From Entamoeba invadens IP1 (taxonomy: Eukaryota > Evosea > Mastigamoebida > Endamoebidae), in the NCBI RefSeq assembly GCF_000330505.1, contig NW_004443563.1, positions 154,355 through 178,150 on the forward strand: a stretch of 23,796 nucleotides of DNA, read 5' to 3'. Both the position numbers and the translations under genes were made by a program. Below the pieces are notes generated by a model. It did no database searches, was not told the origin of the DNA, and saw only the letters and a list, made by a program, of their open reading frames with translations. Below, one piece after another: positions 9,501 to 19,900 of this stretch. Each line of letters opens with the position of its first letter. Position 1 is the first letter of the stretch.

Positions 9501-10469
9501 CACATTTTTAACACTGTCAATTTTTAAATTTAGAACAGCATTATTTCCACTTGGAACAATAAAACACAACTCCTCATAACACGGACAAAAAGGTTCCAAA
9601 AAATTTCCACTTTCGATATTTTCTCCTTTCAGATGGCAGAAGAACTTATTTGAACTTCCAAATCTCATTAAACGATTTTCAAAGTATGTAGTAAAAGAAG
9701 TTGAAATAGTACTCACAAATGGAATGTTAGTCACTGCCAAATCAAAAGGTTCCGTTTGATCGAAGATATTTGAGTTATCTGAAATGTCATTTGTAAAGAA
9801 AAGAGGCGGGTCTCGAATGGTTCTACCGTTTAATTTAATTTGTGAAGTAGATGTTAACACGACACTCTTCGCTGTAATGTACGAGTTTTTATCTATATCC
9901 AATACTGTATAGTCCAGTTTGAATTGATTAATAATAAATTTTTCTTGGATATTTTCACTTTTTATTGTGAAAGTACCGCCAGTGGATGAAAAATTGCCAC
10001 TGCTCTGTACTCTTGCATTATCTAAAATATTAAATTGAGACGAATCACCACCCAATGATAATAAATTGAAAATGTTTTTGATAATTGAGTTATTTCTCAT
10101 TGTAAATACGCCACCTTCAGAAATTGGTATAAAGAAACATTTTTCTATAACAGAGTTATCGAACATGTTAAACGTACCACTTGTTACGTATATATGGTCA
10201 TCAGCAAAGACTCTGGAATTGTTGTACATGTTCATCACACAATCCAAATTTAACCTTATATAACCAGTGTCTTTAATAAATAAAGTGGAAGTATCAAACA
10301 TATTTAAATAAGCAATATTCGAGGTTTGTATGTATGAAATTGTGTTCATTGTTGCATTATTTATAAAATTTAACACGCCACCTTTTATCACAATACCTTT
10401 TGTCGTTGAACATGTCGTTTCAAAATTAATAATCGAACTAACTGTAGACATAGAGCATTCTTCGGCTTT
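6564..10469 (-). CDS. transmembrane receptor-like protein kinase (TMK family), 5'-partial
   Basis: A type I membrane receptor kinase. From the first in-frame Met (10449-10451) it has 1295 residues. Six more in-frame codons (KAEECS) lead straight into the N gap, so the true start and signal peptide are probably missing. Residues 29-168 hold seven 21-24-residue solenoid-like repeats. Residues about 390-850 are CxxC-rich, resembling furin/growth-factor-receptor Cys-rich repeats. One hydrophobic span (about 853-882) is followed by basic residues HKKLRK. Residues about 937-1022 are an MSP-like module shared with the other TMK. The kinase domain (about 1030-1295) has GEGSFG 1039-1044, VAIKK with K1059, HRDIKPDN 1152-1159, DFG 1177-1179 and APE 1204-1206. 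All catalytic residues are present, so it is probably active, of the tyrosine-kinase-like group with Ser/Thr-type HRDIKPDN. A TAATT polyadenylation-like motif follows the TGA within 10 nt. No intron is seen. Ligand and pathway are unknown; E. histolytica relatives are implicated in phagocytosis and growth responses. Confidence 0.93.
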   Translation of the reverse strand, partial: KAEECSMSTVSSIINFETTCSTTKGIVIKGGVLNFINNATMNTISYIQTSNIAYLNMFDTSTLFIKDTGYIRLNLDCVMNMYNNSRVFADDHIYVTSGTFNMFDNSVIEKCFFIPISEGGVFTMRNNSIIKNIFNLLSLGGDSSQFNILDNARVQSSGNFSSTGGTFTIKSENIQEKFIINQFKLDYTVLDIDKNSYITAKSVVLTSTSQIKLNGRTIRDPPLFFTNDISDNSNIFDQTEPFDLAVTNIPFVSTISTSFTTYFENRLMRFGSSNKFFCHLKGENIESGNFLEPFCPCYEELCFIVPSGNNAVLNLKIDSVKNVNRQVNNLKVLNKKETEEENIVTIGSNKISLYSFTDIVINIISDEFVAVSFFKLTKSVLLISQNADYVFDTTSCNLGYYNSTSFQCLTKIECTKGGLNKITRQCESCTKSNCEICTVYNGDCMKCSSGYYGVNGECILIENCQLTMRDFCVICKLGYTYYNGKCVTSQDHCSIRETEESCLFCDRNSNTKLSNGKCVSIGNNVILFSHNSINACENGYYTENGEICQKCTDKHPNSVSCNFKYATRCSLKFEMSDLGACDTSSCEVAENTIKDANGKCEKPTQNCVYKVNTKCVECESKTILNSQKECKTLDDSNCEIQNSFGCLRCVSGKYFDTAENSCEKCNSTCSTCISSPNFCQSCSSEYYLNNYSCVSQDDLLATCLKFSYDSLKCLQCDDGFYLINFVCNKCPTECSTCNSAGKCLSCNSSNFMTNENKCVSKDSIVGCDVEITEKGCSTCQDGYFQIKSNQCEKCSDLCVKCESKNACEICVDNYVLSEKNCSHYTLLKYCLEAHNSKCSKCEFWKAPSQSGTFCVSKAVWWVIFIIVIFVIVLVIIIFICVVILFVVIHKKLRKSEIESKMTIFKMQNSNLKFNELKGGVCVDQPEIDFNNEDDEIPVSEETRKLICVGNTNNQTVKIQFVAKTFVEKFNITVKPSIATLHKNCACEFEFFITPNYTCKIEDNIVLVSKNIETGEEILNELVMKGVTTITTKLDPNEIVFDNKLGEGSFGVVYKGTYRNNTVAIKKIKSVDLSDEIIEEFEKEVNMLDKFRSDYIVHFYGAVFIPNKVCMVTEFAQYGSLQDLIKHKKSEDIDIKLRVKMMIDAAKGILYLHENGILHRDIKPDNILVISLNVDDKVIAKLTDFGSARNVNLLMTNMTFTKGIGTPVYMAPEILSQEKYKKPADIYSFGITMFEGIGWCDAYPKGLFAFPWKIAEYVNNGKRPEKKDDMDDKIFSIVDKCWVHNPIKRLDIKEVIKQLDNL

Positions 10470-10569
10470 NNNNNNNNNNNNNNNNNNNNNNNNNNNNNNN
10501 NNNNNNNNNNNNNNNNNNNNNNNNNNNNNNNNNNNNNNNNNNNNNNNNNNNNNNNNNNNNNNNNNNNNN
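10470..10569. other. assembly gap of 100 N
   Basis: Exactly 100 N, the conventional placeholder for a gap of unknown size. It removes the N-terminal coding region and promoter of the minus-strand TMK. The sequence just beyond the gap gives no continuing frame with a signal peptide, so the start codon presumably lies in the gap. Confidence 0.95.
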
Positions 10570-10652
10570 AAAAATCAAATAATACAAAAATATTGTGTTG
10601 TTTTATATAATTTTTGGTTATTTTTATCCATTAGAAATATTTATATATAGTA

Positions 10653-10694
10653 AAGGCGACCTTGAAGATCCATCAAAATGCTTGGGCTGACAAT
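10653..10694. repeat. G+C-richer module, left member of a pair
   Basis: Contains AAGGCGACCTT, then AAGATC, a 10-nt spacer and CTTGGGCTGACAAT, followed by AATTAATTA. The same words recur about 2.1 kb away at 12801-12846. AAGGCGACCTT is inverted there, and the AAGATC...CTTGGG...TGACAAT part is in direct orientation. Confidence 0.55.
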
Positions 10695-12789
10695 AATTAA
10701 TTAAAGTCAAAAACATACGTAAAATAATTAAGAACTGGTAACAAAAAGGGTTGAAATGCGTGTCAGATAATTATAAATATAAAAAATAATTAATTAATTA
10801 TTTTTTAAGTTAAAAAAAGTGATTACAAAAAAAAAATTATTTGGTAAACAAAAAAAAATAATTGTATTTCTTTTAAAATATTTATATTTAAACAATTGTA
10901 TTTTACATTAAAAATGTATTTTTTGTTAATCACACACATAGTTACCAATGTGACAAGACATTGAATGATAAATAAATAATTAACAATCATGTTTAAATGG
11001 AATTGTTGTTGTGAACAAAACCAAAGAGAACAAATTTTTTCGACATATTTTTGATAATTGAATATATCTTTTATATTTAGAACGGGTGTGACCATTTTCA
11101 TTGTATAACTACATAAAAAATGATTATTTTTCAATAACTCACTCTTGATAATAACATGTATATAATGTTATTTGATATATATTATCTTTTTATTTATTAT
11201 GTCTGATTACACACACAAATAGCACAATTTAAAAATGACATCACAACTGTCATTGAATAGTGAAATAATGACATGATTATACAGCTAATTTTTTATGATT
11301 TTATTATGATAATTATTTCAACATGATTCACTTTTATACTTTACATGTTCATTGTAAAAATGAATTAAATAAAAAACACTTAAATTTTTGAGTGTGTAAA
11401 CATTTAATTTCAAACTAAACAATAAAAAATTATTATATTATGAAAAGAATGTATATAAATATTTTTAACGACTTGTGGTTCACACCCTTGTGTACATGTT
11501 ATGAATAAATAAATTATATATTTACTGGTTAAAATAACTGACAACCAAGTGAAGTTTATTATGATAAAAAATCAGATATACATGCGAACAAATTAAAAAT
11601 GATGATAATAAACCAATTGTTTTTTCAATTACATTGGTGTTGTCTCTTAGATACGATTAAATATATTTTATCAATTTAATTAAAATGTTTTATTTTATTA
11701 ATATTCAATTTGAAAGCAATTGAATTGTTATTAAATGTTTGTGTATTACTTAGATTATATGTGCATCGTATTATAAATCCAAAAAACAAACATTTATGTT
11801 CTAATGCACTTTTATGTATGATCTAGAGAAATAACTGTTGTAAAAGATAAATACTTAAAAAATTAATATTTAGAATAATTATGAAATATGTATTCATTTT
11901 GTTTAAACTACTAACTTAATGTACCACTACAAAGAACTATAAAAAATTATATAATTATTTATCTTCTGCTTTTACTCTTTGATGATAAAATATTTATTTT
12001 TTTATATCTTATGTATATATGTGAGAGAGCAACAAATTAAAAACAAAAATTTTGCAAACTGTGCAATTCTAGTAATTTTAGTGTAATGATTTTAAGTTCG
12101 GGTTTGATGTTACACGTTTACACACTAAAAATTTATCACGTTTTTTTTCAACCTTTTATTTAAATGAAAATGTAGTGATTAACAGTTAAACCTAATATAT
12201 TATTTGTTGTTATTACTTTATTAAAATTGATAATCAATACATGTTTTTATTTTAGATAATCATGAAATTTGATGTTACTAAAATATATATATATGTCAGT
12301 AATGTATATTTTGTAAGAATAATAAAAAAACGATAGTTAAGAAAAAATAATCGTATATAACAACTCTCTTACATGTAATTATCAACAAAAGTCGTTTCAC
12401 GAAAATTGTGTACATCGACGTAGTTACACAATGAACTTGATATTAATCGTTTCTTTTTGTTTTATGAATATCATAATTATTTCACCAAAGTTATTATTTA
12501 CAAACATTAAAATCAATGTAATAAACAACTATAATTTAAGTGGATATTAATTTGAGAATTATTATAGTATCAACACTGTTGTATTTTTGATTTTTGTTTA
12601 TTTGAACGTTTAATTGCAGTGATAACTTTGTTATGAAAATTGATAAAACGATCTGTTAAGGTTAATGATGATTTTATTTAACCAATTTAACAATGTGTAA
12701 ATTCAGAAAATAATTGTGAAATTTTAAAAAATATTTTTTGTTATTTGGTAAAGAGGAAAGTAAAATGCCGATTTACAAAAAAATAATTA

Positions 12790-12846
12790 ATTCGACCAAA
12801 AAGATCTTAGGATTACTTGGGTCGTGACAATCTCGAAGGTCGCCTT
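12790..12846. repeat. G+C-richer module, right member of a pair
   Basis: Contains AAGATC (12801-12806), CTTGGG (12816-12821), TGACAAT (12825-12831) and AAGGTCGCCTT (12836-12846), the reverse complement of the left AAGGCGACCTT. No target duplication is evident outside the pair, so a transposon boundary is not proven. Confidence 0.55.
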
Positions 12847-14278
12847 GAGTTAAATAATTGTTCAATAATCATGATATACAAACTTAAAAAGTGTATTTGA
12901 TTTTTATATAATTCTGTATTTATTTCAATGGTTAAATTGAAATATATTTGAAAATCTGAAATAGAACAAAAATAATTCATTTTTCCCATTTTATAATAAA
13001 TTAATAATAATTATTTTATATTATAACATATAATATATATTATCAAACAATAACTATTATATAACATAAGACAAACTCAACACGTTTTATTCTGATTGAT
13101 TCAGACAAATTTAAAATTGAAAAAAAAATTATACATCAAATAAAAAGTTGTAATGAGTAAAATGTGACTGATACAGCTAATGGTGTTGTTTTTGTTAAGA
13201 ACAACATATAAATAAACATAGATATGAAAACAACATTTCAGTGATTTGATCAACATTTTTAATCTCAAAAATATAATAATATTGTTGTCAATTTGTTATA
13301 ATTATTTTTCGATATTGTTAATAACAATTTGTAAAGTAGTTAATTGTGGTAATTTTTTGTTGATAAAAACAATATGTTAAACAGTTTAATACTTCAAAAC
13401 GCAAATTTAATCAATATTTTATAGTTTTTATTTTAATATATATAAAAAATAGTTTAATTTTTATTTTATATTATCAATAAATTTAGTACAACTCCCAATC
13501 ATCATTAAAAAACCTTGACTTTATCACTTATAGTTCATTTTTTAACGTTCTTGTGTCATTTAGTTTAGTCCTTGAGAGATTGGTCTTTTTTTAAAAAAAA
13601 TCTATTAAAAATATTATTACATGTTTCAAATTTATTATTGTAATAAATTAATATAAAAAATTCTGTGTGTACTATTTACTTTAATTGTTACAATTTACAC
13701 AATTTAAAAAAATATTAATTATTTCATAATAGGGCATTAATTTTCAAAAATAAAATGTTTGTTTGGTTTTTATGGTGTTTTTATCAAATATTCATAAATG
13801 ACACGTTTTATATGTTTAATCATAAACATACAATTAATTCTTTAATGAAATGGTTTTATTTTTATTGTCTTGTTATAGTAAGTAAATAATAATATGTGGT
13901 GTTCTGAAAAAAACGATGAAATTGTTTATTTAATATGATACAATCATTTTACAATGATTCAAGTTGCAACTTGAAGTTACCGTTTTTATAATAAATACGG
14001 TCAATTTCCACAAAACTAAAATAATCAAGTTTGTTTTTTTATTTTAAATTGTGGTTTTAAGTGTAGTTTTTATTAAATGTATTTTTTATTACACATGTAT
14101 AATTAAATAGTGTGAATTGATATATTATTACATAACAGTAGATAACAATCATTTAATATATACATATTATTATTTAAAAAAGTGTATTTCATAAATTAAA
14201 TATATTATAAATTTAATTGATTTAACAAATACATTTCAAATATTTTGTTGTTTAAAAAGGTGACAATATTTTAACAAT

Positions 14279-14296
14279 AACGACCCAACGGTCGTT
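14279..14296. repeat. short perfect hairpin followed by T run
   Basis: AACGACC, loop CAAC, GGTCGTT, then TTT. It looks like a bacterial intrinsic terminator, but the eukaryotic context and absence of a nearby gene make that reading unsupported. Confidence 0.4.
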
Positions 14297-15038
14297 TTTA
14301 AAGATGATATTATCAAATAATTTAACACTTTCACAACCCAAAACTTTTTTTTAAGAAGAAAAATAAGTAAAAAGGAAATTGTCCAAATCATTTTTTATTA
14401 TTTTTTATTCAAAAACCCTTCTAACCCAAACCGGCCAATAGTCAGTTTTATTTTACTTAAAATAATTAACAAATGAGAACTCAATTACTTAAGATTGATA
14501 AAAAATAATCTTTTTGGACGAAATTTCATATCGCTTTATTGTGTTACAACATTAAAACAAAAAACGCTACATCGTCAATCCACTTTATGACAAACAATGT
14601 CAAATAGTCACATTAACAAATATAACGACAATATAAACACCAACATCGTTATAATCAAATGACAATATACTTTTTATATAAAAAACAACCAAATATATTA
14701 AACCATCATTAGACCCCATTTTTCTTTCTAATGCTTTGCTCTTGTTTAACACAAATCAACTCATTCATGTTTATTTGTGTGACTATAAAATATACAATTC
14801 AAATTTGAGTTGATAAAAAAATAAATAAAAAATTTCAAAAATTTGTTTTGTGTATGAAGGCAAAAAAGGGTTTAGGTAAAAGAAAAAAATAAAAACTTAT
14901 TATTATTACGTTTCTGTTTTGAACGTGTTAATCAAAAACAAAATTTAATTTACTAAATAATTTCATTTTTTTTTTCAAATATTATCGTAATATTTTCAAT
15001 AGTTGAAATTATCACCACGAAAAGATGTTAAATATGTA

Positions 15039-15949
15039 CAGTTAGACAAGTTTGCATTAAATGGAATAGTTTGACTTAAATGGTTCACGTTAATGGTTTA
15101 AAAACCAATTATTATAGTAAATAGTGGGTTAAACTAGAAAAAAATATAATGGTTAAATAAAATAATATTTAAATTATTATTAATTCTATTGTTTTATGTA
15201 ACAATCTGATCTTGAAAAATAAAACCAAAACACATGTTAAGTATTGTTTTATATGTTTTAACGTGTTTGTCTCGTTGAGTTCAAACGCGCCAAAACATGT
15301 GCCGCCTCATTCGGAAACGTTTGTGTTACTTTATATTTATTTTAATATGATAAATCAGCAGTATTTCTTATTGCGATGGAAGAATACTGCTTTTAACTTA
15401 ATTAAATAATAATATCCATAAAAACGAATTCAACGAAAGGAAATACCGGCAAACTTCCCAAGAGTGGGATTTATTAAGAATCATCGCTTGATTTAGGCCA
15501 ATAAAAAGTGGACCCACTCTTTAAAGAGCATGTCTATCTTGTTTTTGGTTTGTTCTTAAGAAATGCTCAAATAATAGAGAACAACAAAAATAATAATTAC
15601 ACACTCTAGGGAAATTAGACTGTATTTATAATTGAATTTGAAATGTTATGGTAACTTTATTTGACAAATTTTGATAAAACTTTATTGTTTGTGATCACAT
15701 TAAAATGTTGGTGATGATCATGATCGTGTGATAGTTTATAATTATCTTTACTTTTTTCATTGCTTTCTTATTCTTTATGTTGTGTGTTTGGGTTTTTGGC
15801 TTGCTTTAAATTATTCAATTTTTTATATAAACTTGATAATAAAAAAGCAATTAATTAGTTCGGGTTATAGTTCAAATTTTTATTATAATTAAATTATAAT
15901 TTTTACCATTTAACCCAAACTTGTCGTTTAAGTCAAACTTGTCATACTG
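15039..15949. mobile_element. 911-bp TA-flanked non-autonomous element, Tc1/mariner type
   Basis: The left end CAGTTAGACAAGTTTG matches the right end read inward, CAGTATGACAAGTTTG. Similarity continues for about 45 bp with gaps (TTGACTTAAATGG versus TTGGGTTAAATGG). TA flanks both ends (15037-15038 and 15950-15951). A 65-codon frame at 15212-15409 shows no recognisable domain. Internal inverted repeats include AGCAGTATT/AATACTGCT near 15357-15392 and AAGAGTGGG/CCCACTCTT at 15460-15468 and 15513-15521. The interior around 15240-15320 and 15430-15540 is richer in G+C than the flanks, perhaps decayed cargo. Confidence 0.78.
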
Positions 15950-15951
15950 TA

Positions 15952-16921
15952 TGTTATTGACAATAATAACTTTTGAAATTGTAATTGAATTATTGTTTAT
16001 TTTGTGATTGTTTATATTTAATAATAGTTTTAATTAAATATTTCTTTAGTTATTTAATTGGATTAAAATTAAAATTTAAACAATCAATAGATTAAAAATA
16101 CAGGTATGATTCTTAATATTTACATAATAGTTTAAATAAATTATAATATTGAGTATAAAAACAATTTTTTGGTAATTATAATTATTATAACTAATAAATA
16201 AATGATTAAACAAAACTTAACTTTTTTAAAAGTCGAATAATATTTTAAACAATTACAAAAAACAATGACACTTTTATTTATTTTTATTATATTTTTATTG
16301 AAATTTTATTGTTAAACATGGCTTCAATATTTTTCAAAAAGTTGGGATATTTGTTTTTTTTGTTTTTATGCAATTAAAAAGACGCCAATTTTTTGCTTTT
16401 ATAAAAATCCGTTCAAAGTATTTTTGATGATAAATATAAAGGACTCTTATATACCGATATTTCAGGAATTTATTCAAAACAATTCTAAAACAATAGAACT
16501 CGTTAAAACACTTATTTTTGAAACAAACTTACAAAGGAAAAAATAAATCAATTTAAACTAAAAAAGATCTGAGTCAACTATATTTAATAAAAATAACTCT
16601 ACGTTAAAATATTCAGTTAAAACCCAATTCTCTGATTAATAGAACCCCTAGAAATTTTTTAATTAATTTTATTAATAACAAACAATAAAAATAGAATGTA
16701 TTTTTTCAGAGCAAGAATTCGGATTTATAAGGTCAAAACTTATTGATTTAAAAATGAAGCAAGGCTTTTACAAAATTGATATTTTGAAAAAATTATATTT
16801 TCATATTAGTAATAATAAAATTTTATAATATCAATAATAACAGAAGAGAGAATTCGAATTATTTATATAAATTATACAATTCCAAATAAACTATAAAATC
16901 AATTTAACACAAATCGTTGTT
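15952..16921. other. A+T-rich upstream region of the giant TMK gene
   Basis: No coding frame is supportable. The final 60 bp before the ATG at 16922 include a TATA-like stretch near 16861-16875 (ATTATTTATATAAAT), a plausible core promoter element, but the match to published Entamoeba consensus motifs is weak. Confidence 0.45.
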
Positions 16922-19900
16922 ATGAGATGGATGCGGATGCTGTTGTTTGTACTTTGCACACTCTCAATGGAATGGTGTGATGTTGGAGGTAATATTGCGT
17001 GCTTTATCCAAAAACCGACAAAATGTTCTCATAACAATTTCGAACTCCAAAATGATGTTCTTGTGTTAAAACAATCAAATTTTACAAAGATTCAATGCAG
17101 CGTTACAAATCATCTTTTCGTTAGTGTTGAGTATTTTGAGGGCGTTTTAACAGTCGATCTGAAAAACACTGTTCTTAAAATTGTTGACAAAAATTTGGAG
17201 TTTCAAGATGTCAACTATCATTCATTCAATTTTTCAAACAAAAACCGTGGCGTATCAAATATTGTCCATCAAAGAAAAAAATCAATGACATGTAATGGGT
17301 TGACTGTTGATAATTGTTTAGAGTGTTTTCCTACTTGGGTTGGTTGTGCTCTGTGTGAGCAAGGTTACACTCTTATGTATAGAACAGTAAATAGCCAAAA
17401 ACAATATACATGTACGTATGGTACAACAATTCCGTCAGGGTATTTAAAAAGGTGCAATGATAATTGGAAGTATAACGAATCTACAGGAAGGTGTTGTGCC
17501 ATCAACTGTAGTTCAGAAACGTGTTCCGCTTCATTTACTACTTCGTGTGCTACGTGCACATCACCTTATAAATTAGTTGGCTACTCGTGTTATTACAATG
17601 GATGTACTGTTGCAAATTGTGAAACGTGTTCGAGTTCGGGTGTTTGTAGCACTTGTAAAAGTGGATACACCTTCAAAAATTCGTCGTATTGTGAAAAAAA
17701 CTCCATTATCATTCCAAATTGTGCAACATACAGGGGAACGTCATGTACAAAATGTGAATCGAATTATTACTTGTTAAACAGCACATTTTGCCAACTATGC
17801 GACACAACATGTGGTGGTTCGTGTTTTGATTCAACAGGATATTGTTCAAGTTGTTCAACTGGGTTGGTTTACACAAATCCAAAATCAATGCAATGCGAAG
17901 TGTGTTCTAATTATGATTCAAAGTGTGTTGAATGTCTGACTCCAAACAGACAGTGTCGGGTGTGTACAAATGGATATTACCCATCAAGTAACTCCAATTG
18001 TATTTCTTGCGATTCGACGTGTGCGTCGACGGGGTGCAACACACAAACGGGCGCGTGCGGCACTTGTGTAAGCAATCAATATACAATAATCTCTGAAACA
18101 AGTGTCACGTGTCAGACGTGTTCTTCTTTTGACACAAATTGTGTAGAGTGTTCAACCATTTCACGAAAGTGCACAAAATGCACAAGTGGGATGTACCCAT
18201 CAACAACATCTCCATTTACATGCGTAAGTTGTGACTCAACATGTTTGAATGGATGCAACACACAGACGGGATACTGCGAGATATGTTCATCACAGTACAC
18301 TCCCGCAATAACACAGCCTTCAAAATTCTGTTCTTCTTGCAGTTCAATCGACCCAAACTGCAACACGTGTTCATCAACAGAGAGAAAGTGTTTAAGTTGT
18401 GCATCTCCGTATTTTGTTGGCAATAGTGGGGCAAACTGTGTACAATGTGATTTTTCTTGTTCTTTGTGTGATGCAAATGGGTATTGCACCTCATGTGCAT
18501 CAAATTATGTGATGTATGACACACAAAACACAAAGTGCCAAAGTTGCGCAGATTTCGATTCAAATTGTGAGACGTGTCCAGGTGGAAACGAGAAGAAATG
18601 CACAACTTGCAAAACAACAAACATGTACCCGTCACCAGATACCGGGAAGTGCATTTCGTGTTCAACGACATGTGGTGGAAGTTGTGACCAAACAGATGGG
18701 CACTGCACTTCGTGTGAGAGTGGTTTGGTGTTCACAAGTCCACCATCAACAATATGTGAAGTGTGCAAAAACTTTGATTCTCATTGTGCCACATGTGCTG
18801 ACAATGGTGTCAGATCGTGTTTGGTATGTTCGAGTGGGTATTACCCTTTGAGTGGCATGTGTGTAGCATGTTCGGCAACGTGTCAACAAAACAAGTGCAA
18901 CACAGCAAGTGGGCAGTGCACAAAATGTATTGACAATTACGTTGTGACTTCGCCAATTTCTACAAATTGTGAAAGTTGCAGTGTTTATGACCAAAATTGC
19001 GTGACTTGTGCAACAGATTTCACAAGAAAGTGTATTGCCTGCAAACCAAATTATTACATCAAGACAAGTGGCGATTACAAATGCCAAAGTTGCTCGTCTA
19101 CGTGTGGTGGTGCTTGCGATGGTAGCAATGGAATTTGCACGACATGTTCAAGTGGGATGGTGCCAAACAATCCACCTTCAACAACATGTATAACGTGTCA
19201 AGCATTTGATTCGAATTGTGAGAGTTGTGTGACTGGTGAGCGAAAGTGCACAAAGTGTTCAACGCCAAACATGTACCCCGACGACACGTCACATATGTGT
19301 GTATCATGTTCAACAACATGTGGAGGGAGTTGCGATGCAATCAATGGAATATGCACAACATGTCAAGATAACTATGTTTTCCAATCAACCAAATCGAGAG
19401 TTTGTGAACAATGTTCAACTTTTGATGAACATTGTAATAAATGCTCGTCTGCATTTGACAGAAAGTGTGTGACGTGTAACACGGGATATTATTCAAACGA
19501 AAATGGTGTATGTGTTCCATGTGGACAAAACTGCAATAGCTGTGATGGATCGACTGGCGTGTGTTCAAGTTGCGGCCCAAACAACGTATTTTCAGAGAGC
19601 GACAACAAGACTTGTATGACGTGCAGTTCGTTTGATGTGTTGTGTTCAACGTGCTCGTCTTCTTTTGAGAGGAAATGTGCCACGTGTTTGACGGGGAGTT
19701 ATCTCTCGAATGGGCCAAAGTGCACACTCTGTGATACGACATGTGACACCAATTATTGTAATATTCAAAGTGGAATATGTCCAAAGTGCTCACAGCCACA
19801 ATATGTTGTGACATCACCACAGTCAACCCGTTGTGTCAATTGCAGTGTTTTTGACACGAATTGTATGGAGTGCAAAGGAGATTATTCATCACGACAATGT

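Larger units (their letters stand above)
10570..15036. other. very A+T-rich intergenic region, no supportable gene
   Basis: About 4.5 kb with dense A/T runs and stops in all frames. The longest frame (103 codons, minus strand, 10823-11134) is low-complexity and not convincing. It holds two related G+C-richer modules (10653-10694 and 12790-12846), a short hairpin at 14279-14296 and a CCGGCCAATAG motif at 14431. No tRNA or rRNA is recognised. It lies between divergent TMK genes and so must include their promoters, but I cannot place these reliably. Confidence 0.6.

Noticed and set aside
10330..10650. 106-codon frame spanning the N run
   Set aside because: An artefact of translating unknown bases across the assembly gap, antisense to the TMK gene.
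10823..11134. 103-codon minus-strand frame
   Set aside because: Composition matches random A+T-rich translation despite a few Cys and Trp; no domain recognised. Transcript data would be needed to revive it.
12405..12426. Imperfect palindrome TACATCGACGTA flanked by GTG and CAC
   Set aside because: Short, single occurrence, not tied to any gene or element end.
14279..14296. Bacterial-type terminator
   Set aside because: It has the shape of one (7-bp stem, T run), but the genome is eukaryotic and no gene ends nearby.
10570..16921. tRNA array or LINE/SINE insertion in the long spacer
   Set aside because: Entamoeba genomes carry these, so I looked, but saw no cloverleaf, reverse-transcriptase frame or SINE-like sequence.
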